NCBI GenBank assembly: GCA_028285205.1
Contig: JANQQA010000027.1
Coordinates: 1 to 64,000 of the forward strand
Direction of reading: 5' to 3'
Origin: Bythopirellula sp.
GTDB lineage: Bacteria > Planctomycetota > Planctomycetia > Pirellulales > Lacipirellulaceae
DNA length: 64,000 nucleotides
The number at the start of each line of letters is the position of its first letter. The stretch's first letter is position 1. The translations under genes and the position numbers were made by a program. Below are positions 36,869 to 46,210 of the stretch, in pieces. Under the pieces are notes generated by a model. It saw only the letters and a list, made by a program, of their open reading frames with translations. It made no database searches and had not been told where the DNA came from.

Positions 36869-38723
36869 TTTAGGACAAGGCCTCGTGAGCGATCTTGACG
36901 AGAGAGTACAACTATTCAAATTGCATCCGAGTTCAAGGGGATTGAGCGAGGAAGCGCTGCGCGAGATCGCGGCCGCCTGTGAACTTGTCCGCTACAGTCC
37001 AGGTGAACACATACATCGTACCGATGAACCGGTCACTTCGTTGTTCCTCGTGATCCATGGTCGGCTGAGAGTGACTCTGTTGGATCTGCAGGGTAATGTG
37101 ATGCTGGAGAGATACCAAGGTTCGGGCGACCAATTCGGAGGCATCGCTGCGGCGCTAGCGGAGCCAACTCCCATGGAATGCGTGGCCGAAGATCCCTCGA
37201 CATTGCTACGCATCGAGTATGCCAAAGCCCAGGAACTATCAAGAAAATACGATCTCTTTCGCGTCAATTATGTGCAGTTGATGGCAGAATCGGTGAAGCG
37301 GGTACTCTTCAATGACCGGCTCATCTCACGGCCTAAACTTGTGGCGTTCGTTCATCAGTCTCCACAGACACGAGTTGTTACGAAGCGGCTAATGAGCAGG
37401 CTTGTCGAGATGGGCGAAGCACCTGGAGTCTTTACGGATCAGGCTGAGCCTGGTTTTGATGCCAAGGTCGAGCAGCGAAGAATCCTAGGCGGCGACGAAG
37501 ACCTCAGCATCGACGAGGTGCGGAGTCAGGCGGCGAAGTGGCTGGAAGCCGGTCGCGTCTTCGTGGATGTTGCCACATCGGTCGAACCACTTCGAGCGAT
37601 AAATGCCCTTGAGAAATGTCAGATCGTTTTCTGGTGCGTAACTCCGCAGAATTGGTACGACTCGGTACGGTCCCTCGAAGACATGGAGTCTCGCGCTCCA
37701 GGTTGGCGGGAAAAAGTCCGAATACTTTGGTTGCTAGAGCCCGGCGAACATGCACCGAGCGCCCCAGAATTATGGAAGTTGGCGAAGCGACAGATTAGCG
37801 TGTCATTCGGCAGCGCGTCTGGCAAAGAAGGCAAAGTGCTGTTCAATGGTTTCGAGCGTCTTGTGCACTTGGTTCGTGGACTGAAGATTGGAGTGGCGTT
37901 GGGTGGTGGCGCCGCACGAGGTATGGCCCACATTGGTGTGCTAAAGGCGTTGGAAGACAGCGGGATCACGGTAGATATGATTGCTGGGACCAGTGCTGGA
38001 GCGATGACCGGGACGTTATACGCCGCAGGCTTCGATCCCGATTTTCTCGTCGATCGCTTTGTGAGTGACCTCACACCCAGTCGGCTATTTCGTTGGCTGC
38101 CTAAGGGTGATCAGTGGTACTTGTTGTATAAGTATCGTTTGGGCCGATTTGATCCTATGCTGCGCAACTATCTGAAGGACTTGCGTATGGAGCAGCTGGC
38201 GGTTCCGATGCACACCGTGACGGTCGATCTGATCGGAGGAAAACCTGTTGTTCGAGATACCGGAGATGCCGTCCACGCGATTCTGGAGAGTATCAACCTG
38301 CCTGTACTCTCTACCCCCATCAATCGCCAGGGACAGGCGTTGGTTGATGGCGGCCTGATCAATAACGTTCCGGCCGATGTGCTGGTCTCCAAGGGTTGCA
38401 ACTTTGTGATTGCCGTCAGCGTCACGGCGACGATGGAGACCGAGTTTGCCAGGAACCGCCCGGATACTCCCGATGACCGCATGCGATCCGCATCGACGAT
38501 TCAGACGATTTTGCGTAGCTTCTTAGTCCAGAATCGCAACATCAATGCGATCGGAGTTGAACCAGCCGACGTGGTTATTGAGCCCGACGTAACCGGCTTC
38601 GATCTCACCCACTTCACACGCACCGACGAGCTCGCGGCAATCGGTGAGAGCACGACGAAGGAAGCGATTCCTGAAATCAAGCGCCTACTGAGTCGGCTGG
38701 ACGGACAGTTGTTTCAGTCGTAG
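36855..38723 (+). CDS. Patatin-like phospholipase with cyclic-nucleotide-binding domain
   Basis: 622 residues, NTE/RssA-type lipid hydrolase. Residues 27-125 are a cyclic-nucleotide-binding domain (FKLHPSSRGLSEEALREI, then GEHIHRTDEPVTSLFLVIHG). Residues 160-340 form a middle region that looks like a degenerate Rossmann/P-loop-like domain. The patatin domain starts at about 345: oxyanion GGGAARG (350-356), nucleophile motif GTSAG (378-382) and catalytic aspartate in DGGLINNVP (D498). The Ser-Asp dyad is intact. The start is GTG 36855 inside the preceding gene. It should hydrolyse membrane lipids or lysolipids, possibly under cyclic-nucleotide control. Ligand-binding residues of the regulatory domain were not verified. 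Confidence 0.92.
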   Translation: MSQIDLGQGLVSDLDERVQLFKLHPSSRGLSEEALREIAAACELVRYSPGEHIHRTDEPVTSLFLVIHGRLRVTLLDLQGNVMLERYQGSGDQFGGIAAALAEPTPMECVAEDPSTLLRIEYAKAQELSRKYDLFRVNYVQLMAESVKRVLFNDRLISRPKLVAFVHQSPQTRVVTKRLMSRLVEMGEAPGVFTDQAEPGFDAKVEQRRILGGDEDLSIDEVRSQAAKWLEAGRVFVDVATSVEPLRAINALEKCQIVFWCVTPQNWYDSVRSLEDMESRAPGWREKVRILWLLEPGEHAPSAPELWKLAKRQISVSFGSASGKEGKVLFNGFERLVHLVRGLKIGVALGGGAARGMAHIGVLKALEDSGITVDMIAGTSAGAMTGTLYAAGFDPDFLVDRFVSDLTPSRLFRWLPKGDQWYLLYKYRLGRFDPMLRNYLKDLRMEQLAVPMHTVTVDLIGGKPVVRDTGDAVHAILESINLPVLSTPINRQGQALVDGGLINNVPADVLVSKGCNFVIAVSVTATMETEFARNRPDTPDDRMRSASTIQTILRSFLVQNRNINAIGVEPADVVIEPDVTGFDLTHFTRTDELAAIGESTTKEAIPEIKRLLSRLDGQLFQS

Positions 38724-38999
38724 TCGCGACATGGCTTGAGTCGGGCCGTGGCTTCGGCACACACCATGCGAACTTGCCGGGGCTTTCTCGTTCGACCAGC
38801 CGCGAATTCGATTGTCAGTTGAGTGACGCTCCGACGCTGGTGCGAGAGGTCGCCGTGGTAATCCCTGCGGATTCTCCGGCTCAAGAGAGCTGGATCGCCA
38901 GAAACTACCCTGAAGCGTCTTGGTTGACCGATTAAGCACTATGGAGATGTTGTGCTGCCTTTAGCAGCGCTTGGTCAATCGTGTTTCCGCGAGAGCGTC

Positions 39000-39881
39000 A
39001 TGCGAAATCGAATTGCAGTCCAGCTGCGCGTCTTGCTTCTAGCTGCTCTGTGCAGCTGCCCGGCAGTGTCTAACGGACAATGGTTCGAATTCTGCGACGA
39101 CTTCACTAAGCCTTGCCGCTGCCAAAGAGACCCTTTCGAGGAACGAATCGAAACCGAGCGTCACGATTTTACGCAGTCCGCGGTGACCGTCGGCAAAGGC
39201 ATCGTGCAGCTGGAAGGTGGATATTCCTACTTCTACAAAGATACCGAAGAGGAAATCGAATCCTCACATACCACCCCAGAGATTCTTTTGCGGGTTGGAC
39301 TTAGTGAGGATATTGAATTCCGTATCCGTTGGAACCACGCTTGGATTTTCATCGATGAAGAAGATGACCGAATCGGCTCAGAAGATCTTCGCTACTCGTT
39401 GAAACTTCAAATGACAAGGCAACTTCACGAGGGACTGTTGCCCACCAGCGCATTAGAGATTCGCGGTACTGCCCCCACCGGTGGGTCAGCCTTTAGCACG
39501 GACAAGGCTGAGTTCAGCCTGGACTACATCTACCAATGGGAACTCACCGAGGGCGTGACGATCGCAGGCTCGACTGGCTACGGCACGAATGGTTTTGCCG
39601 ATTTCGGTCTGGTGCCAGACGAACCGAACGATGAGAACTTCAACGTCCTAACGCAGTCGGCCGTGCTGGGCCTGGAACTCTCCGAGTCGAACACCATGTA
39701 TTTGGAGTGGTTCGGGTTGTTCTCCGACGCTTTGGAGGATGACTTCGTCGTGTCCGTCTTCAACATCGGTATCGACCACTACCTGACCGACGACATTGTC
39801 GTCGACTTTCGGGCGGGCGTCGGCCTCTCCGACGATTCCGACGACTTCTTTACCGGTGTTGGTGGTGGATATCGCTTCTAG
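39000..39881 (+). CDS. Outer-membrane beta-barrel protein (transporter-like)
   Basis: About 293 residues from ATG 39000, which starts a signal peptide ([16 protein letters not shown], cleavage near NGQ). The open frame begins at 38952 but that adds 16 residues without purpose. The mature part carries a cysteine motif ([13 protein letters not shown]), then strands: [52 protein letters not shown] and a C-terminal GVGGGYRF ending in phenylalanine, as barrel proteins do. It resembles the 'MetA-pathway of phenol degradation' transporter family (PF13557), on pattern only. It is convergent with the ChaN-like gene, 40 bp away. Confidence 0.75.
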   Translation: MRNRIAVQLRVLLLAALCSCPAVSNGQWFEFCDDFTKPCRCQRDPFEERIETERHDFTQSAVTVGKGIVQLEGGYSYFYKDTEEEIESSHTTPEILLRVGLSEDIEFRIRWNHAWIFIDEEDDRIGSEDLRYSLKLQMTRQLHEGLLPTSALEIRGTAPTGGSAFSTDKAEFSLDYIYQWELTEGVTIAGSTGYGTNGFADFGLVPDEPNDENFNVLTQSAVLGLELSESNTMYLEWFGLFSDALEDDFVVSVFNIGIDHYLTDDIVVDFRAGVGLSDDSDDFFTGVGGGYRF

Positions 39882-39921
39882 CGACTGTGAACGTTAGACT
39901 CACGGACCAGTGCGCGGTGGT

Positions 39922-42093
39922 CTATTCACCGAGGATACCAAGCTGCCCACCCAATCCGGGGCGCCAGTGGAGCGTCAGCGTATCCTCAAGTTCCAACACA
40001 CTCTCTCGCAGCGATCGTAACCACAATAGGTCAGCGTAGAAGACGGCAGGGACAACGAGGATATTTTTGCGATTCTCCGACTGAAGCTTCAGCAGGACGT
40101 CCTTCAGGCGATGACCGTCCGCATCATAGGCGATACGCACTCGATGGAAACGGCTCTTGGCGGCGAGCGGATCATCTTCCTCGATCGCAAGCCACTGATC
40201 AATGATTTCTTGGCTCAGCGTGCCTGGTAGGACGAGAACGGTTGTCCCTCCAAACGGTCCCGGACATCGAGGTACCGCACCTTCACGCTTTGCGGCCGCA
40301 GCTGTGATCTCAGTCGAAATCTGTTTGGCTTCAACGACAGATGGGGCCGCGCCCACCGCAGTCGTCGGAATCCCCTCGGACACCGCAATCCGCTCGGCTT
40401 GAAGCGAGGCCCAGTAAAGAGCTCTCGGCGCTCGATCGGAAACGAGCAGATACTGTCGGGCGTTGTTTTCAACAACGGGTTGAGCCTGCATGCCTAATGC
40501 TTCTCGAACCAAGTTGGTAAGCTGCGTAGCCGACTCCCAAGGATCCGCGGCTAACAACTGAAAATCGCTCGATACTTGGACCTCATGGTATTGTGCCAGC
40601 TCCTGCTTCCACGAGTCACGCACAGCGTCATCACCTACGACGGTTAACTGCCGAGGTGGCGGCGAATCGTCGCCAAAGTACTCGGGCAGCGGAAGTGGGA
40701 TATCCTTGACTTTCCCATAGCGACTTGGGCGGACAGCTATCGCCTGATGCTTCATGCGGTCCGAGTGAACTGCAATCACTGACACAACGGTGCCACCAGT
40801 CCCTTCGCCAACCAAACAGACCCGATCGGCATCAATCGGAAAGTTCCTCAACAGATACGCCCAGATGCGTTCGGTGCCATCAACCAATGTCGTGACATCT
40901 TCGGTGAACGACTCAGGCCAATACCATCGTCCACCGACCGCGTAGTCTTCTCCCACTAATTTGTACGGGGCGTCAATAGTAGCAATCGCTGCCTCTTCGC
41001 CGAACTTAAGCTTACACAGCGTCATCGCTTCTTCGGCAGTTAGTCCATCATCGGTCAGCCAAATCAGCAGGGGTACCGGGGATTCCGCGCTTGCGTCCGG
41101 CGGCAAGTGAAAACGGTACTTCAACTCGCGTCCGACTTGGACGCCGAATTCGCCACGGTCGGTGTTCGTCGCGCGTGATTCGACGTACACGACGTAGTCG
41201 GCAACGGGCTTTCCTCTCAACACCGCTGTTGATGGATTTATGGCGGGTGTTAACGAAATCGTCTTTATCTTCGCAGCTGGTTTTCGACGCTTCAGCTGAT
41301 GAACCGCGCCATCCCAGTAGGCCGAATGAAAATTGCCGTTGATGTGCAATACGCAATATCCCGAGTGATTATCGAGTGCCTCCGCACATGCTTCGCCCAT
41401 GGAATTGTCCCACAGCGTCTGTGTGGAATAGAGTCTATCATCGGAAGTGCCTGGCATCGCGAAGCCTTGATGGCCTCGCGTCGCGTTGTCGGTACGTTTC
41501 CAATAAGCAGGCGTGTTTGGGAAGAATTCACTCGGCACCCAATGTTTTTCCTCTGCAGAGAGAGACTCCAGCACCTTAGGGCCTTCCATTGCGAGGCGTC
41601 TGGTCAGACTACGTGGAAAATTCGCAGCGATCACCGGCGTGCCCGCTTGCTTGGCTAGTTCGACCAAGGGTCGATACGCTTCACGGTAGTTGGACCAAGG
41701 GCGCGACTCAGCAAGAAAAGACTCTTCGTCGATCTCATCATCGAGATAGCGGTCCAGAGCAGCCTGGACGTCACGCTCGAACACCTCGAGCGCCAGCACA
41801 ACTTGGTTCCGCCGCGACTTCAGCAGACTGTCGTAGATGGCTAGCTGCAAGCGATGCGTGGTGTCGTCAGTATGCGACTCGCCGACAAATACGGCATCCG
41901 CCTGCGCGAGCGCAGCAATCAGCTGATCATAGTCCAAGCGCTCGCGCGTCTTGCCGTCGCGAATAGAAATCGCTTGCTCCAAAGGTGGAGCTGCCCACTC
42001 AGGTTCCACTTCGTGCTTGTCAGCGTAGGATGAAAAACAGAACGTGCAGCAGGCGAGGAAAACAACAGATCTCAATATCAAGCTCATTCTCAT
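39922..42093 (-). CDS. ChaN/haem-binding uptake family protein fused to a hydrolase-like region
   Basis: 723 residues with a signal peptide (MRMSLILRSVVFLACC, cleavage near SYA-DK). Residues about 50-300 are the ChaN-type domain (PF04187): AVFVGESHTDDTTHRLQLAI, VVLALEVFERDVQAALDRYL and VLHINGNFHSAYWDG are its hallmark segments. Characterised ChaN binds haem at the envelope. From about 320 the sequence changes to an alpha/beta-hydrolase-like region (VPLLIWLTDDG, CLVGEGTGGTVVSVI). The nucleophile elbow GxSxG reads GEGTGG (429-434), with no serine, so that domain is probably inactive. A further domain of unknown type ends the protein. It is the last gene of an apparent operon with three PEP-CTERM proteins and a DUF1559 protein. 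Confidence 0.85.
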   Translation of the reverse strand: MRMSLILRSVVFLACCTFCFSSYADKHEVEPEWAAPPLEQAISIRDGKTRERLDYDQLIAALAQADAVFVGESHTDDTTHRLQLAIYDSLLKSRRNQVVLALEVFERDVQAALDRYLDDEIDEESFLAESRPWSNYREAYRPLVELAKQAGTPVIAANFPRSLTRRLAMEGPKVLESLSAEEKHWVPSEFFPNTPAYWKRTDNATRGHQGFAMPGTSDDRLYSTQTLWDNSMGEACAEALDNHSGYCVLHINGNFHSAYWDGAVHQLKRRKPAAKIKTISLTPAINPSTAVLRGKPVADYVVYVESRATNTDRGEFGVQVGRELKYRFHLPPDASAESPVPLLIWLTDDGLTAEEAMTLCKLKFGEEAAIATIDAPYKLVGEDYAVGGRWYWPESFTEDVTTLVDGTERIWAYLLRNFPIDADRVCLVGEGTGGTVVSVIAVHSDRMKHQAIAVRPSRYGKVKDIPLPLPEYFGDDSPPPRQLTVVGDDAVRDSWKQELAQYHEVQVSSDFQLLAADPWESATQLTNLVREALGMQAQPVVENNARQYLLVSDRAPRALYWASLQAERIAVSEGIPTTAVGAAPSVVEAKQISTEITAAAAKREGAVPRCPGPFGGTTVLVLPGTLSQEIIDQWLAIEEDDPLAAKSRFHRVRIAYDADGHRLKDVLLKLQSENRKNILVVPAVFYADLLWLRSLRESVLELEDTLTLHWRPGLGGQLGILGE

Positions 42094-42105
42094 TATCGAT
42101 AGGAT

Positions 42106-42942
42106 TCAATTGATTGTGTGGTCCGTTTCGCCCCCAGCTCGGGATGCCAACGCATCGTAAACGGCTTCGTCGATCCCATTCTGCACGAAATGAACCGAGC
42201 CGTCGACCAAGACAAACTGCGCTCCGCCTGGGTGATCGCTCCGGAATGACGTCGAGTAAAGTCCCATGAGTCCAGGCTGTGTCACAGGGTCGGGTGGATC
42301 ATCTGGATTAAACGGCCCCCACGTCGCCGCGAATGAGTCACTGATGTAGCCACCGGCCCACTTCGGACCTACTGTTGCCTGACCACCAAAATAGTCTTGC
42401 TCGCCGAAAGCGAAAGTCTTGGTTAAGCCATCCGTGACATCCTTGAACTCAACAATCATGGGCCGCGCGACGATTGCCCCATTGTGATATTTGGAGAGCC
42501 AGGGAGATCGCTCGCCGGTGCTAGAGGAATAACTACTCACGGCTTGCTGTTGCTCCACCGCATCGTAGATCATCGTGGGGCAGATGAACAACGGAATCTC
42601 GGTGTCAACGACTCCTGCGTTGTCAGGATGCAGCGTTCCTAGCTCAGGATCGTAGCTGACAAACCGATTTGCTTCTTCCATGAAAGGCAGCATGAACAAC
42701 AATGCGCTTTCATGGTCACCTCCAATAGTGTCATGGATCCTAGCGGGTGGCAAAGTACCTTTTGAGTCATGATACATGTGGGCCGCGAGCCCAATTTGCT
42801 TAAGCTTGTTCTTGCACGAGGATCGACGTGCGGATTCTCGCGCCGCCTGCACTGCGGGCAGCAGTAAGGCGATCAGCACGCCGATGATTGCAATCACGAC
42901 GAGCAATTCTACTAGCGTAAACGCTCTTGTTATTCTCTTCAT
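42106..42942 (-). CDS. DUF1559 domain protein with type IV pilin-like N-terminus
   Basis: 278 residues. The N-terminus RAFTLVELLVVIAIIGVLIA is a type IV prepilin cleavage-methylation signal with the glutamate at +5 of the mature protein. It is followed by the planctomycete DUF1559 pattern (AARESARRSSCKNKLKQIGL, then DGSVHFV near the C-terminus). Such proteins are abundant in planctomycetes and presumed pseudopilin-like surface or periplasmic proteins. It lies 12 bp before the ChaN gene and 32 bp after the first PEP-CTERM gene, consistent with one transcript. Role unknown. Confidence 0.93.
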   Translation of the reverse strand: MKRITRAFTLVELLVVIAIIGVLIALLLPAVQAARESARRSSCKNKLKQIGLAAHMYHDSKGTLPPARIHDTIGGDHESALLFMLPFMEEANRFVSYDPELGTLHPDNAGVVDTEIPLFICPTMIYDAVEQQQAVSSYSSSTGERSPWLSKYHNGAIVARPMIVEFKDVTDGLTKTFAFGEQDYFGGQATVGPKWAGGYISDSFAATWGPFNPDDPPDPVTQPGLMGLYSTSFRSDHPGGAQFVLVDGSVHFVQNGIDEAVYDALASRAGGETDHTIN

Positions 42943-42974
42943 CGCAAGAGTTCTCCAGCGTCTCGACGATCTGA

Positions 42975-43922
42975 CTATCGGCGAGACCTCAGTAGATAGC
43001 CCATCGCAAACAGTGCCGCGAGGGCCAACGAGTTAGGTTCAGGTACGGCAACAATTTCACCCGCTGACGAACCATATCCGGTCTGCCAGGCAGTCAGTCC
43101 AACTTCTCCGCCGTATCCCTCCGGATCCGTCTGCCAAGTCAGGAAATCGTTGCCTTCCACTGCACCGTTCGCATCAAAATCGGGGTCAAGCGCATCAGCT
43201 TTCTGAATCAGCGTGTCGATACGCAAGTGCTGAAAGCTGGAACTTTGCATCATGCCGAATTCAACACGAAAGTCGCCCGTGTAGCCGGGAAGCCAGAACT
43301 CATATAGGAGTTCTTGTTGCGGCAGGACGCCAATCGGGGTGTCTACATCACCAACGAATAGTTCAATGGCTTGCAACGCACTGGCGCTATCGCCGCCAGT
43401 GATAGAGGATCCGTCCGGCTGGACTAGTTGCATCGATTCGTCCAGCACGGTAGCCCCGCCGCTCATGGTGGCGGCAGTCTGCACGAAGACGCGTGTACCG
43501 AAGTTGCTTTCATACGGTCCACCGTTGCCTGCCAAACCACCGTGATTCAGAACGTCTGCATAGATGGTATAAGGGCCACCGAATGCGTAATAGCCGCCGG
43601 AACCTGCGACGAAGCCAGGCAAATCAACGCCCATCGTTGAAAAACTATCCGGATTCAGCGCTGGGTTGACGTTTACGTCCGACGGCGGGGTATCGCTTTG
43701 AGAAAACGAGAATGCGTTCTCCGGATTTTCGAAATCTATATTCGCGTCCCATTCTTGGAACGTGCTGTCCAAATCCCCGACGCTCCAGCCATCGGGGGCC
43801 AAGAATTGCGCACCGGTCGCATGGACGTTTGCCGATTGTGAACTGGTGAGCAATAAGGCTACTAGAACTGCCCACGACGCATTGACTCCGCGGTCGCGTA
43901 TTTGCCTACTTCTAACGAACAT
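42975..43922 (-). CDS. PEP-CTERM protein with dockerin-like segment
   Basis: 315 residues: a signal peptide (about 10-35), a beta-rich body, then a Ca-binding dockerin-like stretch with FDANGAVEGNDFLTWQTDPE and GLTAWQTGYG. The end is VPEPNSLALAALFAMGYLLR with a short Arg tail, a PEP-CTERM sorting signal (Pro-Glu-Pro, hydrophobic helix, basic end). The signal implies export and processing by an exosortase; no exosortase gene is in the window. It is followed closely by the DUF1559 gene. Confidence 0.88.
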   Translation of the reverse strand: MFVRSRQIRDRGVNASWAVLVALLLTSSQSANVHATGAQFLAPDGWSVGDLDSTFQEWDANIDFENPENAFSFSQSDTPPSDVNVNPALNPDSFSTMGVDLPGFVAGSGGYYAFGGPYTIYADVLNHGGLAGNGGPYESNFGTRVFVQTAATMSGGATVLDESMQLVQPDGSSITGGDSASALQAIELFVGDVDTPIGVLPQQELLYEFWLPGYTGDFRVEFGMMQSSSFQHLRIDTLIQKADALDPDFDANGAVEGNDFLTWQTDPEGYGGEVGLTAWQTGYGSSAGEIVAVPEPNSLALAALFAMGYLLRSRR

Positions 43923-44004
43923 CGGTCTATCTCCTAAATCACTATGTATGAAAACCTACCGGACGATGGCGGCGGCTACGTACCGGCAGGCGATGCAGAA
44001 CAAG

Positions 44005-44721
44005 TTAACCTCGTTGTTGACGACGTCGCGCCAGCAGTAAGGCACAGCTGGACAAGCTTGCGAGAGCAATCGACGTCGGTTCGGGAACGTTCCCAGCTGG
44101 AACCGGCTGGAAGGGTGTTGCCGAGTTGTAATACTCGACGCGAGCATGACTGAAACTCGTATTGCCCGTTGGATTGCCGAATGTGATGGCGTAGTCTGTT
44201 GCGGCAGCCGCATCCCATGCGACCCAGTAATGCCGCGTATCCAACGCCGATGTTGTCGTATCAGGACGAACGCTCGTCACGTCGGCCGTACCACGATCGA
44301 TCAAAGTCGTTGGCGGAGCACCACTAAGTGAGAAGTCTTCGAGCGCTCCAGCAACACCGATCTGTAAGACGACCGTCGTGTTGGAATCGGCGTCCGAGAG
44401 CCCCGACAGATCGATCGTAAAATCGATAAGGTCGGAACCGGAGTAGATATTCTGCGTGCTCGTGATCAGTGGACCGAACGCTGGGGTTGGGTCAGTTACG
44501 CTTAGTTCGGCTGTGCCAATACCTGATGAGATGACATCGGGAACATGGGGGCCCAGCGGACCGTCTGGAGCAACATTCATAAATTCGTCCCACTCGAAAT
44601 GCCCCGTGCTAGCCATCGGTTGAGTGGTGAACAGATATGGTGTTGATGTAGACGCGGCTTGAGCAATGGCTCCGCTTGCTAAGACACAGCCGACAACAAG
44701 GGCGAAACTCAAAACTTTCAT
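44005..44721 (-). CDS. PEP-CTERM sorting domain protein
   Basis: 238 residues: signal peptide (MKVLSFALVVGCVLASGAIA, cleavage near AQA), a beta-sandwich-like body of about 170 residues (ATSTPYLFTTQ, DLIDFTIDLSGLSDADSNTT, DYAITFGNPTGNTSFSHARV) and the C-terminal NVPEPTSIALASLSSCALLL with a basic RRRQQR tail. This is a canonical PEP-CTERM signal. No enzymatic motif. It is 57 bp downstream of the first PEP-CTERM gene of the cluster and 82 bp upstream of the next. Function unknown; probably a structural surface protein. Confidence 0.86.
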   Translation of the reverse strand: MKVLSFALVVGCVLASGAIAQAASTSTPYLFTTQPMASTGHFEWDEFMNVAPDGPLGPHVPDVISSGIGTAELSVTDPTPAFGPLITSTQNIYSGSDLIDFTIDLSGLSDADSNTTVVLQIGVAGALEDFSLSGAPPTTLIDRGTADVTSVRPDTTTSALDTRHYWVAWDAAAATDYAITFGNPTGNTSFSHARVEYYNSATPFQPVPAGNVPEPTSIALASLSSCALLLARRRQQRG

Positions 44722-44778
44722 TAGTACAATCCTCTCGAAAACAAAGTAGAAAACGAACGACTGCTCATCTCGAGCAGC

Positions 44779-45498
44779 CTATCTATCGCGGCGAACGAGC
44801 ACGCAACCAAGGAGACAACAGCCACCGAGCAGCAATGTGGTCGGCTCAGGAACAATGGTTAAGAATGTCGAGCCTGGGTTCTCGGAGTTGTTCAAGAAGC
44901 CGTGCAGAAAGCCGGAAGCATTTGGTTCATTCTTACCGGTCATCGCCAATGCAAAGACCGTATTCGCGCCCGATATCCAGTCGTTAACCACGGCGGTCAC
45001 ATCGAATGTGACTGGGCCAAAGCTATCAATCGATGTAAGCGCTGCGGCGTCCGCAGGTAGGATGTTATTGTTGAAGTAGGTCAACCAGTCGGTTGGTCCA
45101 CCAGGATTTGTGTCGTCTGTGATCTCCGTCAGCGGATCCGTGTCGACAGCGTGAGCTGAAACAACAAACGGATTGCCGGGACCACCGTCACCGCCAAAAC
45201 CGCCTTCAGTACTCTGCATCGTCAAGATCGCTTGCGGCACCGGCCCGCCTAAACCCGTGAAGTCGGCCGAGTCGAACGTGAGATAGATTGTCTCTGGTCC
45301 GACATCGAACGCGGCGTCACTTCCAACACGATGGACGTTGCGGAAATCGCCCGCATAGCCTCTTACACGATTGGTGCCGCCGAAGAACGCAGAAGTCATC
45401 ACGTCCTCTTGAACCGGTATTGTCACTGCCTGAACAAGCCCTTGGTGAACGCTGATCGCGATCATGGTTGCCAAGGTTACATTTGCTAGTTTTTGCAT
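44779..45498 (-). CDS. PEP-CTERM protein, DNRLRE-like
   Basis: 239 residues, the first gene of the apparent operon reading leftward from here. The signal peptide is about 1-24. The body, with EDVMTSAFFGGTNRVRGYAG, ETIYLTFDSADF and VTFDVTAVVNDWISGANTVF, follows the DNRLRE-type disaggregated-repeat pattern seen in exported planctomycete proteins (pattern match only). It ends in a PEP-CTERM signal, VPEPTTLLLGGCCLLGCVLV with a basic RRDR tail. A Shine-Dalgarno-like AGGAAGAAG precedes ATG 45498. Overlapping palindromes lie upstream (45537-45553). Confidence 0.86.
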   Translation of the reverse strand: MQKLANVTLATMIAISVHQGLVQAVTIPVQEDVMTSAFFGGTNRVRGYAGDFRNVHRVGSDAAFDVGPETIYLTFDSADFTGLGGPVPQAILTMQSTEGGFGGDGGPGNPFVVSAHAVDTDPLTEITDDTNPGGPTDWLTYFNNNILPADAAALTSIDSFGPVTFDVTAVVNDWISGANTVFALAMTGKNEPNASGFLHGFLNNSENPGSTFLTIVPEPTTLLLGGCCLLGCVLVRRDR

Positions 45499-45536
45499 TA
45501 GCTTCTTCCTTTTTGTGAATAAGGATCTCTCTTTGT

Positions 45537-45553
45537 TTGTTCGAACAATTGTT
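45537..45553. promoter_or_regulatory. Overlapping palindromes upstream of the PEP-CTERM operon
   Basis: TTGTTCGAACAA (45537-45548) is a perfect 12-bp palindrome and AACAATTGTT (45544-45553) a perfect 10-bp one; together they make a TTGTTCGAACAATTGTT element about 40 bp before the operon start. It could be an operator for a helix-turn-helix regulator. No regulator gene is nearby. Confidence 0.35.
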
Positions 45554-45637
45554 GCTGAGCCTAAGCTGGCCCAAAAAACTTACGCATAGATGTCGATTCT
45601 TCAGTTCAAATGCGTTTCCCTTTCTGGATTCGGTATT

Positions 45638-46171
45638 TCATTCGGCCGCGGCACTGACGTCGAAACCGAGTTCTTCCACGACCTTCAGCAACCAATCGCG
45701 AATGCGATCGTCGGTCAGTTCGGACTCGTTGTCTTCATCCAATCCGAGTCCCACAAAGTGCTCCTCATCGTGCAAGGCACGGGACTCGTCGAACCTGTAG
45801 CCTTCCGTCGGCCACACGCCGACAAGTGATGCCCCACGCGCCTTGCACATTTCCCATAGCTCGCCCATCGCATCGAGAAAGTTGTAGGGGTAGCCATCCT
45901 GATCGCCCATCGAAAACAGCGCGACCTTTTTGCCTGTCAGATCGATTTCCTCGAGTCGAGGCAAGAACTCGTCCCAATCGTCTTGCATATCGCCGATGTT
46001 CCAGGTCGAGACACCGAGAAAGAGCAGATCGTACTCAAGCAATTGTTCTGGTGACGCGTTGCGCACGTCGACGATCTCATCGGGCACAAATTCCCCCATT
46101 TGTTCCTTGATCTTTTCGGCTGCCACTTCGGTGTTGCCGGTACTCGATCCGTAGAAGATCCCCATTTTCAT
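45638..46171 (-). CDS. Flavodoxin
   Basis: An FMN electron carrier of 177 residues. The phosphate loop is IFYGSSTGNTEVAAEKI at the N-terminus. FMN-ring loops follow: FLGVSTWNIGDMQDDW with the stacking tryptophan, then FSMGDQDGYPYNFLDAMGE with the second stacking tyrosine. The length and central insertion indicate a long-chain flavodoxin of the IsiB/FldA type. Such flavodoxins often replace ferredoxin under iron shortage. It lies 39 bp downstream of rpsD; the ATG 46171 has GGAGAA about nine bases before it, and ATG 46165 is an alternative. It probably extends the rpsD transcript. Confidence 0.94.
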   Translation of the reverse strand: MKMGIFYGSSTGNTEVAAEKIKEQMGEFVPDEIVDVRNASPEQLLEYDLLFLGVSTWNIGDMQDDWDEFLPRLEEIDLTGKKVALFSMGDQDGYPYNFLDAMGELWEMCKARGASLVGVWPTEGYRFDESRALHDEEHFVGLGLDEDNESELTDDRIRDWLLKVVEELGFDVSAAAE

Positions 46172-46210
46172 GGCTCGTTCTCCGCTATATGTTGGAGTTC
46201 GCGTTGTTGG

